The notes under the pieces: generated by a model
What the model was told of the DNA's origin: nothing
Seen by the model: the letters and a program-made list of their open reading frames with translations, nothing else
Database searches by the model: none
Assembly (NCBI RefSeq): GCF_001945395.1
Contig: NZ_MSXV01000010.1
Span: 1 to 64,000, forward strand
DNA length: 64,000 nucleotides
Direction: 5' to 3'
DNA from: Pseudomonas sp. PA15(2017)
Lineage (GTDB): Bacteria; Pseudomonadota; Gammaproteobacteria; Pseudomonadales; Pseudomonadaceae
Shown: piece by piece, positions 50,454 through 59,458 of the stretch
Layout: each line of letters begins with the position of its first letter
Position numbering within the stretch: position 1 is the first letter of the stretch
Translations under genes and position numbers: made by a program

Positions 50454-51947
50454 ATGACCCGTTTGACCCGTACCGACTGGGACCAGCGTGCAAAGGATCT
50501 GAAAATCGAGACCCGCGCCTTCGTGCAGGGCGAATACCAGGCTGCACAGAGCGGTGAAACCTTCGAATGCATCAGCCCGGTCGACGGCCGGGTACTCGGC
50601 CAGGTCGCCAGTTGCGACCTGGCGGACGCCGAGCTGGCGGTGAAGTCGGCGCGCGCCGCCTTCGATTCCGGCGTGTGGTCGCGCATCGCGCCGGCCAAAC
50701 GCAAGGCCAAGATGATCCGCTTCGCCGAGCTGCTGATGGCCAACGCCGAGGAGCTGGCGCTGCTGGAAACCCTCGACATGGGCAAGCCGATCAGCGATTC
50801 GCTGGGCATCGACATTTCCGCTGCGGCCAACGCCATTCGCTGGAGCGCCGAGGCGATCGACAAGGTCTACGATGAAGTCGCGCCGACGCCCCACGACCAG
50901 CTTGGCCTGGTCACCCGCGAGCCGGTCGGGGTGGTGGCGGCCATCGTGCCGTGGAACTTCCCGCTGCTGATGTCCAGCTGGAAGCTCGGCCCGGCCCTGG
51001 CCACCGGTAATTCGGTGATTCTCAAACCGTCCGAGAAATCGCCGCTGACCGCCATTCGCGTCGCCGCCCTGGCCGTGGAGGCCGGTATTCCGGCTGGCGT
51101 ATTCAACGTGCTGCCCGGCCATGGCCATACCGTGGGCAAGGCCCTGGCCCTGCACATGGACGTCGACACCCTAGTATTCACTGGCTCCACCAAGATCGCC
51201 AAGCAGCTGATGATCTATGCCGGCGAATCGAACATGAAGCGCGTGTGGCTGGAGGCAGGCGGCAAGAGCCCCAATATCGTCTTCGCCGATGCGCCAGACC
51301 TCAAGGCCGCCGCCGAATCCGCCGCCAGCGCCATCGCCTTCAACCAGGGCGAGGTGTGCACCGCGGGCTCGCGCCTGCTGGTGGAGAACGCCATCAAGGA
51401 GCGCTTCCTGCCCATGGTGGTCGAGGCCCTGAAAGGCTGGAAGGCCGGCAACCCGCTGGACCCGGACACCAACGTCGGCGCGCTGGTCGATACCCAGCAG
51501 ATGAATACCGTGCTGCGCTACATCGAAGCCGGCCACAAGGATGGCGCCAAGCTGCTGATCGGCGGCAAGCGCACCTTGGAGGAGAGCGGCGGCACCTACG
51601 TCGAGCCGACCATCTTCGACGGCGTGACCAATGCCATGACCATCGCCCGCGAGGAAATCTTCGGGCCGGTACTCTCGGTGATCGGCTTCGACAGCGCCGA
51701 GCAGGCCGTGCAGATCGCCAACGACACCGTGTACGGCCTGGCCGCCGCGGTGTGGACGGCGGATATCTCCAAGGCGCACCTCACCGCCCGCGCCCTGCGC
51801 GCCGGCAGCGTGTGGGTCAACCAGTACGACGGCGGCGACATGACCGCGCCGTTCGGTGGCTTCAAGCAGTCGGGCAATGGCCGTGACAAGTCGCTGCACG
51901 CCTTCGACAAATACACCGAACTGAAAGCCACCTGGATCAAACTCTGA
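50454..51947 (+). CDS. kauB: Gamma-glutamyl-aminobutyraldehyde/omega-aminoaldehyde dehydrogenase (PuuC/KauB type)
   Basis: A 497-aa NAD(P)-dependent aldehyde dehydrogenase. It has catalytic Cys in NQGEVCTAGSR, Glu in LEAGGKSPN and VPWNFPLLM. Length and sequence match KauB/PuuC, which oxidise aminobutyraldehydes in putrescine and arginine breakdown. Start at 50454 with AGAGGAT upstream. Its neighbours (FAD oxidoreductase and PauR-like genes) support polyamine use. Exact substrate inferred. Confidence 0.88.
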   Translation: MTRLTRTDWDQRAKDLKIETRAFVQGEYQAAQSGETFECISPVDGRVLGQVASCDLADAELAVKSARAAFDSGVWSRIAPAKRKAKMIRFAELLMANAEELALLETLDMGKPISDSLGIDISAAANAIRWSAEAIDKVYDEVAPTPHDQLGLVTREPVGVVAAIVPWNFPLLMSSWKLGPALATGNSVILKPSEKSPLTAIRVAALAVEAGIPAGVFNVLPGHGHTVGKALALHMDVDTLVFTGSTKIAKQLMIYAGESNMKRVWLEAGGKSPNIVFADAPDLKAAAESAASAIAFNQGEVCTAGSRLLVENAIKERFLPMVVEALKGWKAGNPLDPDTNVGALVDTQQMNTVLRYIEAGHKDGAKLLIGGKRTLEESGGTYVEPTIFDGVTNAMTIAREEIFGPVLSVIGFDSAEQAVQIANDTVYGLAAAVWTADISKAHLTARALRAGSVWVNQYDGGDMTAPFGGFKQSGNGRDKSLHAFDKYTELKATWIKL

Positions 51948-52004
51948 TCCAGCACGGATGAGGCTCGTCGGTCGGCGAGCCAGAGCAGACCGGCGGCCGG
52001 GCTC

Positions 52005-52339
52005 CTAGGGTCTGTTGCCATTTCAACGCGAGCCGCGTTGCCGCGATAAATCCCGCCAGGCGAGGCGGAGGACGCAGGGAATGGTATTCCCTTTTCAAGT
52101 CCTCCAACGACGCCTGGTGAGATTTATCGCACAGCCTAGGCGGCCCCACCCTAAGGGCCGGGCCCATTTTGCCGCGATACTGCGTTTCTCGCCGGCTCAT
52201 TTAACCCATTAAACTTCGCGGCGGTGTGACCCACATGGATGTGGGAAATGCCGCAAGCCCGCAGGGAGCGGGCGCGGCCCTTGCCTCGCGGCAAAACGGG
52301 CTCCGGCGCGGCCGTGCGTGAAACGGCAACAGACCCTAG
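52005..52339. mobile_element. 335-bp MITE-like element
   Basis: Terminal inverted repeats of 21 bp (52005-52025 and 52319-52339) match at 20 positions and begin CTAGGGTCTGTTGCC. The ends carry CTAG/CTAG, so a TA or CTAG target duplication of the IS5 or IS630 kind is possible. The interior holds more hairpins and a CTCATTTA-N6-TAAACT core (52196-52215). No gene. It fills the gap of about 425 bp between kauB and the MFS gene. Confidence 0.8.
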
Positions 52340-52372
52340 AGTCCGGCCGTTGTGCTTTTACTGGAGTCAGTG

Positions 52373-53515
52373 ATGCGTTGGGGAACCTACTTCGCCGTTT
52401 GTGCGGCGGTGATCAGTATCGGCCTGGCCATGGGCGTGACCATGCCGCTGGTGTCGCTGCGCCTGGAGAGCTGGGGCTATGGCTCGTTCGCCATCGGCAT
52501 CATGGCGGCCACGCCGGCCATCGGCGTGCTGCTCGGCGCCTCGTTGGCCGGTGGGCTGGCCTCGCGCTGCCCGACGCCGCGGCTGATGCAGTTCTGCCTG
52601 CTGGCCGGCGCGCTGTCGGTCAGCGGCCTGGCGCTGCTGCAGAGTTACCCGGTGTGGATCGTGCTGCGTCTGTTGCTGGGCGTGACCCTGACCGTGGTGT
52701 TCATCCTGGGTGAAAGCTGGATCAACCAGCTGGCCGTCGAGAAGTGGCGCGGCCGTCTGGTGGCGCTGTATGGCACGGGCTACGCGCTGAGCCAGTTGTG
52801 CGGGCCGCTACTGCTCAGCGTACTGGGTACCGATACCGACCTCGGCTTCTGGTTTGGCGTATCGTTGCTGATCGGCGGATCACTGCTGTTGATCGGGCGC
52901 ACCGGCGCGCCGGTGGTCGATGCCCACAGCGCTTCCGGGCGTGGCCTGCTGGTGTTCTGCCAGCGTATGCCGGCAATCGCCTGGGCGGTGATGCTGTTCG
53001 CGGCCTTCGAAGCCATGATGCTCACGCTGCTGCCGATCTACGGCCTGCGTCAGGGCTTTACCCAGGAAGTGGCGTTGTTCATGGCCAGCGTCGTGGTGGT
53101 CGGTGATGCCGCGTTGCAATTGCCCATCGGCCTGCTGGCCGATCGTATTTCGCGGTTCACGTTGTTCCGGGCCTGTGGCGTGGTGCTGCTGTTCTCCAGC
53201 CTCGGTATCCCGCTGCTGTTGCACACGCCGATGATCTGGCCGGTGCTGGTGCTGTTCGGCGCCAGCGCGGGCGGCCTGTTCACCTTGTCGCTGATTCTCG
53301 TCGGCGAGCGCTTTCGTGACGACCAGTTGGTGCGCGCCAATGCCCACGTGGCGCAGCTGTGGGGCATCGGTTGTCTGATCGGGCCACTGGCCACTGGCGC
53401 GGTGAGCCAATGGGTCAGCGGGCATGCGCTGCCGATGTTGATGGCAGTCGGCGCTGCGGTGTTCATCTGGCTGGCCTGGCGGCCCCGTGCCTTCGACGAA
53501 CAGGTGGCGCTATAG
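52373..53515 (+). CDS. MFS transporter
   Basis: A 380-aa protein with twelve predicted helices. It has a short loop-2 motif (GGLASRCPTPRLM) and a GESWINQL segment in helix 5, like the YcaD/YfcJ-type sugar/drug facilitators. The substrate is unknown. ATG 52373 with TGGAGTCAG upstream, just after the 335-bp element. Its last six bases overlap the convergent phospholipase gene. Confidence 0.8.
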   Translation: MRWGTYFAVCAAVISIGLAMGVTMPLVSLRLESWGYGSFAIGIMAATPAIGVLLGASLAGGLASRCPTPRLMQFCLLAGALSVSGLALLQSYPVWIVLRLLLGVTLTVVFILGESWINQLAVEKWRGRLVALYGTGYALSQLCGPLLLSVLGTDTDLGFWFGVSLLIGGSLLLIGRTGAPVVDAHSASGRGLLVFCQRMPAIAWAVMLFAAFEAMMLTLLPIYGLRQGFTQEVALFMASVVVVGDAALQLPIGLLADRISRFTLFRACGVVLLFSSLGIPLLLHTPMIWPVLVLFGASAGGLFTLSLILVGERFRDDQLVRANAHVAQLWGIGCLIGPLATGAVSQWVSGHALPMLMAVGAAVFIWLAWRPRAFDEQVAL

Positions 53516-55078
53516 CATCTTCTCCAGACCGATGGCCCGGGCGAACCAGGCGTTGAAGCGCCGCCAGCGATTGCCAGGCTCTTCGGTCAGCACGAATTCC
53601 TTGCCGTCTTCCTCGCCGACCCAGACCATGCGCGTCGCGCCGTTGGCGTCGTGCTGCAGACGCACTTCGTAGCTGACCGATGGCTTCATGCCCTGCAACG
53701 CCAGTTCGCGCAGGTAGGCAGCGAGCTTGGGGCTGTCGACCAGCACGCCGACCTCGGTATTCCACAGCACCGAACGGGGGTCGACGTTAAAGGAACCGAC
53801 GAAGGATTTCTGCTTGTCGATGACGATGGCCTTGCTGTGCAGGCTGGAGTTGGAGCTGCCGCTGAAGCTGTAGGCCGGTGGTGAGTCCGCACCCGGCTGG
53901 CTGCGTAGCTCGTACAGGCGCATGCCGTGCTCGAGCATCTCCTGGCGATAGGGCGCGTAGCCACCGTGCACGGCGGGCACATCGGTGGCTTCCAGAGCAT
54001 TGGTGAGCAGGCGGATCTCCACGCCGTTGTCGGCCAGGCCGATCAGGTACTGCAGGCCGGCGGGGGCGGGTACGAAGTAGGCGGAGACCATCACCAGATC
54101 GTGCTTGGCGCCCTGCAGGTGCGGCGCCAGCTGGGTGGTGAGCAGCAGCTGTGGGTCCGGTTTGCCGCTGGCCAGCACCTTGCTCGGCGCATCCCACAGG
54201 GCGATGCCTGGCGCCCAGATCAGCTCGTCGAGCCACACCTTGAGCTTGGGGTCGTGCTGATAGGCGAGCAGGCGATCGTACAGCTCCGGCTGTTCGACGC
54301 GGGCGGCGTCCAGGTAGCCGCGCAGGCCCTTGCGCGCCTTGTCGAGTTCTTTGCGCGAGGGCTGACGCCAGACGAATTCCTCGATGGGTTTGCTCAGCCG
54401 GCTGTTCCAGTACTGGTCGAAACTCTGCGCCAGGTCGCGGGCGACCGGGCCGATGGCGAGCATGTCGATGTCGGTGAAATTCATGTTCGGCTCGGCATCG
54501 AAGTACTCGTCGCCCAGGTTGCGCCCGCCGACGATGGCCGCGGCGCTGTCGGCCAGCCACAGCTTGTTGTGCATGCGTCGGTGTTGTTGCGAGAGATTCA
54601 GGCCGCGGCCGATCACCCGGGTGACCCCCGTCAGGCGGCCCAGGTGCAGCGGGTTGAACACGCGAATCTGGATGTTCGGGTGGGCAGCCAGCCGGGCGAT
54701 CCTGTAGTCCTCGCCGTCGCTGGTGGTGTCGTCGAGCAGAATGCGGATGCGCACGCCGCGATCGGCGGCCTGCAGCAGCTCCTTGACCAGTGCGCGGGTG
54801 CTCAGGCCGTCATGCACGATGTAGTACTGCAAATCGAGGCTGTGCTGCGCTGCGCGAATCAGCTCGGCGCGGGCAGCGAAGGCTTCGTTGCTGGCCGGCA
54901 GCAGGCGAAAGCCGGAGTGGCCCTGATGCTCGGCGGCGCGCGCTTCGAGCCCGGCGCCGAACGCTGACTTGGCGGCTGGAATTGCCTGGCTGGGCACGAT
55001 TGGCACCTGGTTGGTACAGCCGCCAAGAATCAGCAGGGCGATAAAAAGCACGCGCAAGGGCACAGTTGCAGCCTCCAA
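53510..55078 (-). CDS. Cardiolipin synthase-like phospholipase D lipoprotein
   Basis: A 522-aa protein with a lipoprotein signal (LLILGGC, lipid Cys21). It has two complete HKD motifs: H170-K172-D177 and H414-K416-D421. The closest layout is ClsC/YmdC, which makes cardiolipin from two phospholipids. Attachment to the membrane through Cys21 is inferred. It overlaps the MFS gene tail to tail by the hexamer CTATAG, which contains both stop codons. Confidence 0.85.
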   Translation of the reverse strand: MEAATVPLRVLFIALLILGGCTNQVPIVPSQAIPAAKSAFGAGLEARAAEHQGHSGFRLLPASNEAFAARAELIRAAQHSLDLQYYIVHDGLSTRALVKELLQAADRGVRIRILLDDTTSDGEDYRIARLAAHPNIQIRVFNPLHLGRLTGVTRVIGRGLNLSQQHRRMHNKLWLADSAAAIVGGRNLGDEYFDAEPNMNFTDIDMLAIGPVARDLAQSFDQYWNSRLSKPIEEFVWRQPSRKELDKARKGLRGYLDAARVEQPELYDRLLAYQHDPKLKVWLDELIWAPGIALWDAPSKVLASGKPDPQLLLTTQLAPHLQGAKHDLVMVSAYFVPAPAGLQYLIGLADNGVEIRLLTNALEATDVPAVHGGYAPYRQEMLEHGMRLYELRSQPGADSPPAYSFSGSSNSSLHSKAIVIDKQKSFVGSFNVDPRSVLWNTEVGVLVDSPKLAAYLRELALQGMKPSVSYEVRLQHDANGATRMVWVGEEDGKEFVLTEEPGNRWRRFNAWFARAIGLEKML

Positions 55079-55125
55079 TCGGCTGTCCGGATGTGCTGAT
55101 AGGACGCCGCTGTGCTGGGAAAGAT

Positions 55126-56559
55126 TCAGTTTCTCGGCGGCGGTGACTCTTGCAGCATGGCCGCCACGGTTTCACCCACCTTGCGCACCGCAGCCTCGAT
55201 GATCGGGCTGGGGCGCGAGGCGTAGTTCATGCGCAGGCAATTACGGTATTTGCCAGCGGCAGAAAAGATGCTGCCCGGTGCGACCTGGATCTTGTGCGCG
55301 GCCAGTTCGCGGTTCAGGCGCTGGCTGTCGAAGCCTTCGGGCATCTCCACCCATAGCATGAAGCTGCCCTGGGGGCGGCTGACCCGCACCGAAGGTGGGA
55401 AGTAACGGCTGACCCAGTCGCTCATCTGTTCCAGATTGCGCGCGTACTGGCCGCGCATGCGGCGTAGGTGCGGCTCGTAATGACCGCCTTCGATGTACTC
55501 GGCCAGCGCCAGTTGCGGCAACTGTGCGGTGGCGCCGGTGCCCATGTATTTCATGTGCAGCACTTGGTCGAGATAGCGGCCGGGCGCGATCCAGCCAACG
55601 CGAAAACCGGGCGCCAGGGTCTTGGAAAACGAGCTGCACAACAGCACCCGACCGTCGTCATCGTAGGATTTGATGGTGCGCGGGCGCGGATAGTGAAAGG
55701 CCAGCTCGCCGTACACGTCGTCTTCGATGATCGCCACGTCGTGGCGCTGGGCCAGGGCCAGCAGGGCGCGCTTGTTGGCCTCGGGCATGATGTAGCCCAG
55801 CGGGTTGTTGCAGTTGGGGGTGAGCTGGATGGCCTTGATCGGCCACTGTTCCAGAGCCAGCTCCAGCGCCTCGAGGCTGATGCCGGTGAGCGGGTCGGTG
55901 GGCAGCTCCAGAGCCTTCATGCCGAAGCCCTTGAGCGCCTGCATCACGCCGTGGAAACTCGGCGAATCGACGGCAACGATATCGCCCGGCACGCAGATCG
56001 CCCGGATCGCCGCTGACAGCGCCTCGTGGCAGCCGGTGGTGATGACGATGTCCTCGTCGGTCAGCTGGCAGCCGGAGTCCAGGGTCAGGCGGGCGACCTG
56101 CTCGCGCAGGCGGGGGTCGCCGTAGATGCTGCCGTAGGTGAGGGTGTGCAGATCCTGCTTGCGGCTCAGCCGTGACAGCGCGCGTAACAGGGGCTTGAGC
56201 GTCGGGCTGTCGATGTCCGGGCGGCCGCGACCGAGCTGGACGAAATCATTGCGTGGTGAAGGGGCGATCTGTTCCAGCACCTGGTCCCACTGCGAGACGT
56301 CCACGGGGCGTTGCGGCGCCCGGCTGATCTTCGGCAGCGCCGGCTTGTCCCGCCCCTGCGGCACGAAATAGCCGGATTTCGGTTTTGGCAGCGCCAGGCC
56401 ACGGTCTTCCAGATGGCGATAGGCCTGCTGCACGGTGCTCAGGCTGACTCCGTGCTCCTGGCTCAGGGCGCGCACCGAGGGCAGGCGGTCGCCCGGTCGG
56501 TAAAGGCCCTGCTCGATGCGTTCGCCGAGCAGGTCGGCCAGATTGGTGTAAAGAGTCAT
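55126..56559 (-). CDS. MocR/PdxR-type PLP-dependent regulator
   Basis: A 477-aa fusion of a GntR winged helix (1-70, RPGDRLPSVRALSQEHGVSLSTVQQAYRHLE) and an aminotransferase-like domain (about 110-470) with PLP lysine in SSFSKTLAPGFRVGW. Such proteins sense PLP or amino compounds. The target is unknown; it could control itself or the divergent DUF1127 gene, or polyamine genes nearby. Confidence 0.88.
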   Translation of the reverse strand: MTLYTNLADLLGERIEQGLYRPGDRLPSVRALSQEHGVSLSTVQQAYRHLEDRGLALPKPKSGYFVPQGRDKPALPKISRAPQRPVDVSQWDQVLEQIAPSPRNDFVQLGRGRPDIDSPTLKPLLRALSRLSRKQDLHTLTYGSIYGDPRLREQVARLTLDSGCQLTDEDIVITTGCHEALSAAIRAICVPGDIVAVDSPSFHGVMQALKGFGMKALELPTDPLTGISLEALELALEQWPIKAIQLTPNCNNPLGYIMPEANKRALLALAQRHDVAIIEDDVYGELAFHYPRPRTIKSYDDDGRVLLCSSFSKTLAPGFRVGWIAPGRYLDQVLHMKYMGTGATAQLPQLALAEYIEGGHYEPHLRRMRGQYARNLEQMSDWVSRYFPPSVRVSRPQGSFMLWVEMPEGFDSQRLNRELAAHKIQVAPGSIFSAAGKYRNCLRMNYASRPSPIIEAAVRKVGETVAAMLQESPPPRN

Positions 56560-56593
56560 GTTTGCACGCCGGTACGAAAGAGAACAGCTGAAC

Positions 56594-56648
56594 CATACAG
56601 ATGGCCTTGGCAGGGATCATTCAGTTCAGCGTGGGGTGGATCTGTATG
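56594..56648. promoter_or_regulatory. Inverted CATACAGAT boxes, candidate MocR operator
   Basis: CATACAGAT at 56594-56602 and its exact complement ATCTGTATG at 56640-56648, about 46 bp apart centre to centre. A second pair, gctgaac and gttcagc, lies just beside. The boxes sit between the divergent MocR and DUF1127 genes, where autoregulators bind. No experiment supports it. Confidence 0.45.
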
Positions 56649-56735
56649 AATTTAATTCCCTTTCTTTGCATCTGTCATGCTTTTTTGCCAGCCGCCATCA
56701 TGATCTCCCGTGACCTGAATGCGCAGGAGAGCGAC

Positions 56736-56975
56736 ATGAACGGGCTGAGCGATGTGCGATTGACCTTGAGAGGCAGCGAACTGGAAGGTGGTAGCGGGGG
56801 GCGACTGGCCGTGGTGCCGGCGCACATCGCGATGACGCATCGCTGGCAGCGTTTCATCCGTCGCCTTACCACCCGGCGCGCGTTGCTCGAGCTCAGCGAC
56901 GCGCAACTGCAGGACATCGGCTTGAGCCGCGAACAGGCGCAGTGCGAAGCCACGCTGCCGTTCTGGAAACTCTAG
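56736..56975 (+). CDS. DUF1127 small protein
   Basis: A 79-aa basic protein whose C-terminus (WQRFIRRLTTRRALLELSDAQLQDIGLSREQA) is a DUF1127 (YjiS-like) domain. These arginine-rich domains bind RNA in some species and affect phosphate and carbon metabolism. Start at 56736 with CAGGAG upstream. A palindrome ends the gene at 56.98 kb. Confidence 0.85.
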   Translation: MNGLSDVRLTLRGSELEGGSGGRLAVVPAHIAMTHRWQRFIRRLTTRRALLELSDAQLQDIGLSREQAQCEATLPFWKL

Positions 56976-56978
56976 ACA

Positions 56979-57041
56979 GGTAGCGCAGCGATACCCGGGA
57001 CTCATTTCCCTGGGTATCGCTGCGCTTAACCGCAGGCTACC
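56979..57041. repeat. Dispersed inverted repeat, copy B (gcgcagcgatac family)
   Basis: Arms gcgcagcgataccc (56983-56996) and its complement (57012-57025), a short loop, and outer ggtag/ctacc arms. It shares its core with the copy at 33.7 kb. It lies between convergent genes and may terminate both. Confidence 0.8.
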
Positions 57042-57048
57042 GGCGCTA

Positions 57049-58362
57049 TCAGGCCAGTTCCTTGAGGCGGTGCCAGAGCATGCCCAGCGCCAGCAGGGGC
57101 GAGCGCAGGTGGCGACCGCCGGGAAAGGTCATGTGCGGCACCTTGGCGAACAACTCGAAGCCGCCGCCAGCTTGCCCGGCGATGGCTTCGGCGAGCAGCT
57201 TGCCGGCCAGGTGCGTGGCATTCACGCCATGGCCCGCGTAGGCCTGGGCGTAGAACACGTTGGGATGATCCTTGAGTTGACCGATCTGCGGCAGGCGGTT
57301 GGCGCCGATGCCGATCATCCCGCCCCACTGATAGTCGATGCGCACGTCCTGCAACTGCGGGAACACCGCGAGCATTTTCGGGCGCATGTAGGCGGCGATA
57401 TCGGCAGGGTCGGTGCCGGAGTAGCGACAGGCTCCGCCGAACAGCAGGCGGCGGTCGGCGGAAAGCCGGTAGTAGTCGACGGCCACCCGTTGGTCGCAAA
57501 GCGCCATGTTCTGCGGGATCAGCCCGCCGGCCTGCGCTTCGCTCAACGGCTCGGTGGCGATGATGTAGCTGCCCGCCGGCAGCACCTTGCCGCCCAGGTT
57601 CGGGTTCAGGTCGCGGATGTAAGCGTTGCAGGCCAGCACCAGTTGCGCGGCGCGTACCACGCCCTGGGCGGTGTGCACGCGGATCTCGCTGCCATAGTCG
57701 ATGCGCGTGGCCGGCGAATGCTCGAACAGGCGCACGCCCAGGCTGCGTGCGGCAGCAGCCTCGCCGAGTGCCAGGTTGAGGGGGTGCAGATGCCCGGAGC
57801 CCATATCGATCATGCCGCCGACATAGCGGCTCGAACCGACCACTTCATGCATCTGTTCCGGTTGCAGCAGGCGCAGCTCGTGGCGATAACCGAGGCTCTG
57901 CAGTTCGGCGGCATCCTCGGCGAAACCGGCCAGGTCGCGCGGCTTGTTGGCCAGGTCGCAGTAGCCCCAGGTCAGGTCACAGGCGATCTCGAACTGGGCG
58001 ACTCGCCGGCGTACCAGCTCCACCGCTTCCAGGCCCATCAGTTTCAGCTCGCGCACGCCCTCCTTGCCGATCACCGATTCGAACTGCTCGACGCCATGGC
58101 CGACCCCGCGAATCAGTTGCCCGCCGTTGCGCCCGCTAGCGCCCCAACCGATGCGATGCGCTTCGAGCAGCACCACCGACAGACCTTTCTGGGCCAGCTC
58201 GATGGCCGTGTTCAGGCCCGAGAAACCGCCGCCGACGATGCATACGTCGGCGCGCTGCTCGCCTTGCAGAGCCGGCAGGTCGAACTGCTGGTTGACGCTG
58301 GCGGCGTAGTAGGAGGGCGCATGCTCGGCGCTATTAACCGGCGGGTGGGCACGGGCGGTCAT
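57049..58362 (-). CDS. FAD-dependent oxidoreductase (PuuB/PauB type)
   Basis: A 437-aa DAO-family flavoenzyme. It has FAD motif VCIVGGGFSGLNTAIELAQ and GASGRNGGQLIRG near residue 75, typical of gamma-glutamylputrescine oxidases (PuuB, PauB). The start MTARAHPPV is at 58362. Location with kauB- and pauR-like genes supports a polyamine role; the exact amine is unknown. Confidence 0.85.
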   Translation of the reverse strand: MTARAHPPVNSAEHAPSYYAASVNQQFDLPALQGEQRADVCIVGGGFSGLNTAIELAQKGLSVVLLEAHRIGWGASGRNGGQLIRGVGHGVEQFESVIGKEGVRELKLMGLEAVELVRRRVAQFEIACDLTWGYCDLANKPRDLAGFAEDAAELQSLGYRHELRLLQPEQMHEVVGSSRYVGGMIDMGSGHLHPLNLALGEAAAARSLGVRLFEHSPATRIDYGSEIRVHTAQGVVRAAQLVLACNAYIRDLNPNLGGKVLPAGSYIIATEPLSEAQAGGLIPQNMALCDQRVAVDYYRLSADRRLLFGGACRYSGTDPADIAAYMRPKMLAVFPQLQDVRIDYQWGGMIGIGANRLPQIGQLKDHPNVFYAQAYAGHGVNATHLAGKLLAEAIAGQAGGGFELFAKVPHMTFPGGRHLRSPLLALGMLWHRLKELA

Positions 58363-58514
58363 GTGCGAAATCCTGATTTCGGTGTGGGTAAAAATTGACG
58401 AAGCATAAGCGCGCAATCCGCTGTGAGCCAACCGCCGATTGCCGAGCAGGCCGAGCTTTGCCTGGCCTGGGCTCGGCTGTACCATGCCCGCCTGCCGTTC
58501 CAGAGCCACTGACC

Positions 58515-58868
58515 ATGAGTTGTATCAGCCGCAAGATCGACCTGTTGCGCCGCCAGATTCCGCGCTTCGAGTGTGTGCCGGGCTGTCACGATTGCTGCGG
58601 CCCGGTGACCGCCTCCTCCGAGGAAATGGCGCGCCTGCCGCGCAAGACTCGCGCCGAGCAGGACGCCGCCCTGACCGCGTACGATTGCGTGCACCTGGGG
58701 CCGAACGGCTGCCAGGTGTACGATCAGCGCCCGCTGATCTGCCGGCTGTTCGGCACCACGCCGACCCTGCCGTGCCCCCATGGGCGCGGGCCCGAGCAGC
58801 CCGTCGAGGCACATGTCGAACGGCAGGTGCACCAACTGATCGCCTCGACGCGGCAGGTGCTCGTCTAG
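58515..58868 (+). CDS. YkgJ-family cysteine-cluster protein
   Basis: A 117-aa protein with cysteines in CVPGCHDCC, YDC...GC and ICRL, probably an iron-sulfur or zinc site of the YkgJ (Fe/S-IV) family. It starts at ATG 58515. It is convergent with the Lrp-type gene (stop codons one base apart). Function unknown. Confidence 0.85.
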   Translation: MSCISRKIDLLRRQIPRFECVPGCHDCCGPVTASSEEMARLPRKTRAEQDAALTAYDCVHLGPNGCQVYDQRPLICRLFGTTPTLPCPHGRGPEQPVEAHVERQVHQLIASTRQVLV

Positions 58869-58869
58869 G

Positions 58870-59358
58870 TCACTCCGGTACGGGCAGCGCCAGGCTCTCC
58901 TTGACCTCTTCCATCACGATGTAGCTCTTCGACTCGCGCACGTGGGGCAGCTTGAGCAGGATGTCGCCGAGCAGCTTGCGGTAGCTGGCCATCTCGTTGA
59001 TGCGCGCTTTCACCAGGTAGTCGAAGTCGCCGGACACCAGGTGGCATTCCAGCACGTGTGGCAGTTTGAGTACGGCGCGGCGAAAATCCTCGAAGGTGTC
59101 GCCGGACTTGTAGTCCAGGCTGATCTCCACGAACACCAGCAGGCTGGCCTTGAGGTTCTGCGGGTTGAGGCGGGCGTGATAGCCCATGATGATGCCCTCG
59201 CGCTCCAGGCGGCGGACCCGCTCGGTGCACGGCGTGGTCGACAGCCCGACCCGTTCGCCCAGCTCGGTGAAGGAGATGCGGCCATCCTCCTGGAGGATGC
59301 GCAGGATGTTGCGGTCGATCTTGTCCAGCTCGCGGCGGCTCTGGTGTTGCGTACGCAT
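58870..59358 (-). CDS. lrp: Lrp/AsnC-family regulator
   Basis: A 162-aa protein with a winged helix (about 10-60, RNILRILQEDGRISFTELGERVGLSTTPCTERVRRLE) and an RAM ligand-binding domain. It is divergent from dadA, and P. aeruginosa Lrp activates dadAX in response to alanine, so control of dadA-ridA-dadX is likely. An upstream ATG at 59367 would add three residues. Confidence 0.9.
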   Translation of the reverse strand: MRTQHQSRRELDKIDRNILRILQEDGRISFTELGERVGLSTTPCTERVRRLEREGIIMGYHARLNPQNLKASLLVFVEISLDYKSGDTFEDFRRAVLKLPHVLECHLVSGDFDYLVKARINEMASYRKLLGDILLKLPHVRESKSYIVMEEVKESLALPVPE

Positions 59359-59418
59359 GCTCGGCACCTCTCCGTGAAAGGCTGATAAAGCCAGAATTCC
59401 CTTCGAATATACGAGTGT

Positions 59419-59458
59419 ATACAGTGAAAAGCACTGCCATCCACTTTCTATACTGTAT
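59419..59458. promoter_or_regulatory. Inverted ATACAGT/ACTGTAT boxes between lrp and dadA
   Basis: ATACAGT at 59419-59425 and ACTGTAT at 59452-59458 form an inverted pair in the divergent intergenic region. A TATACT (59449-59454) overlaps the right box as a possible -10 with no clear -35, as expected for an activated promoter. Probable Lrp binding region. Confidence 0.45.
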
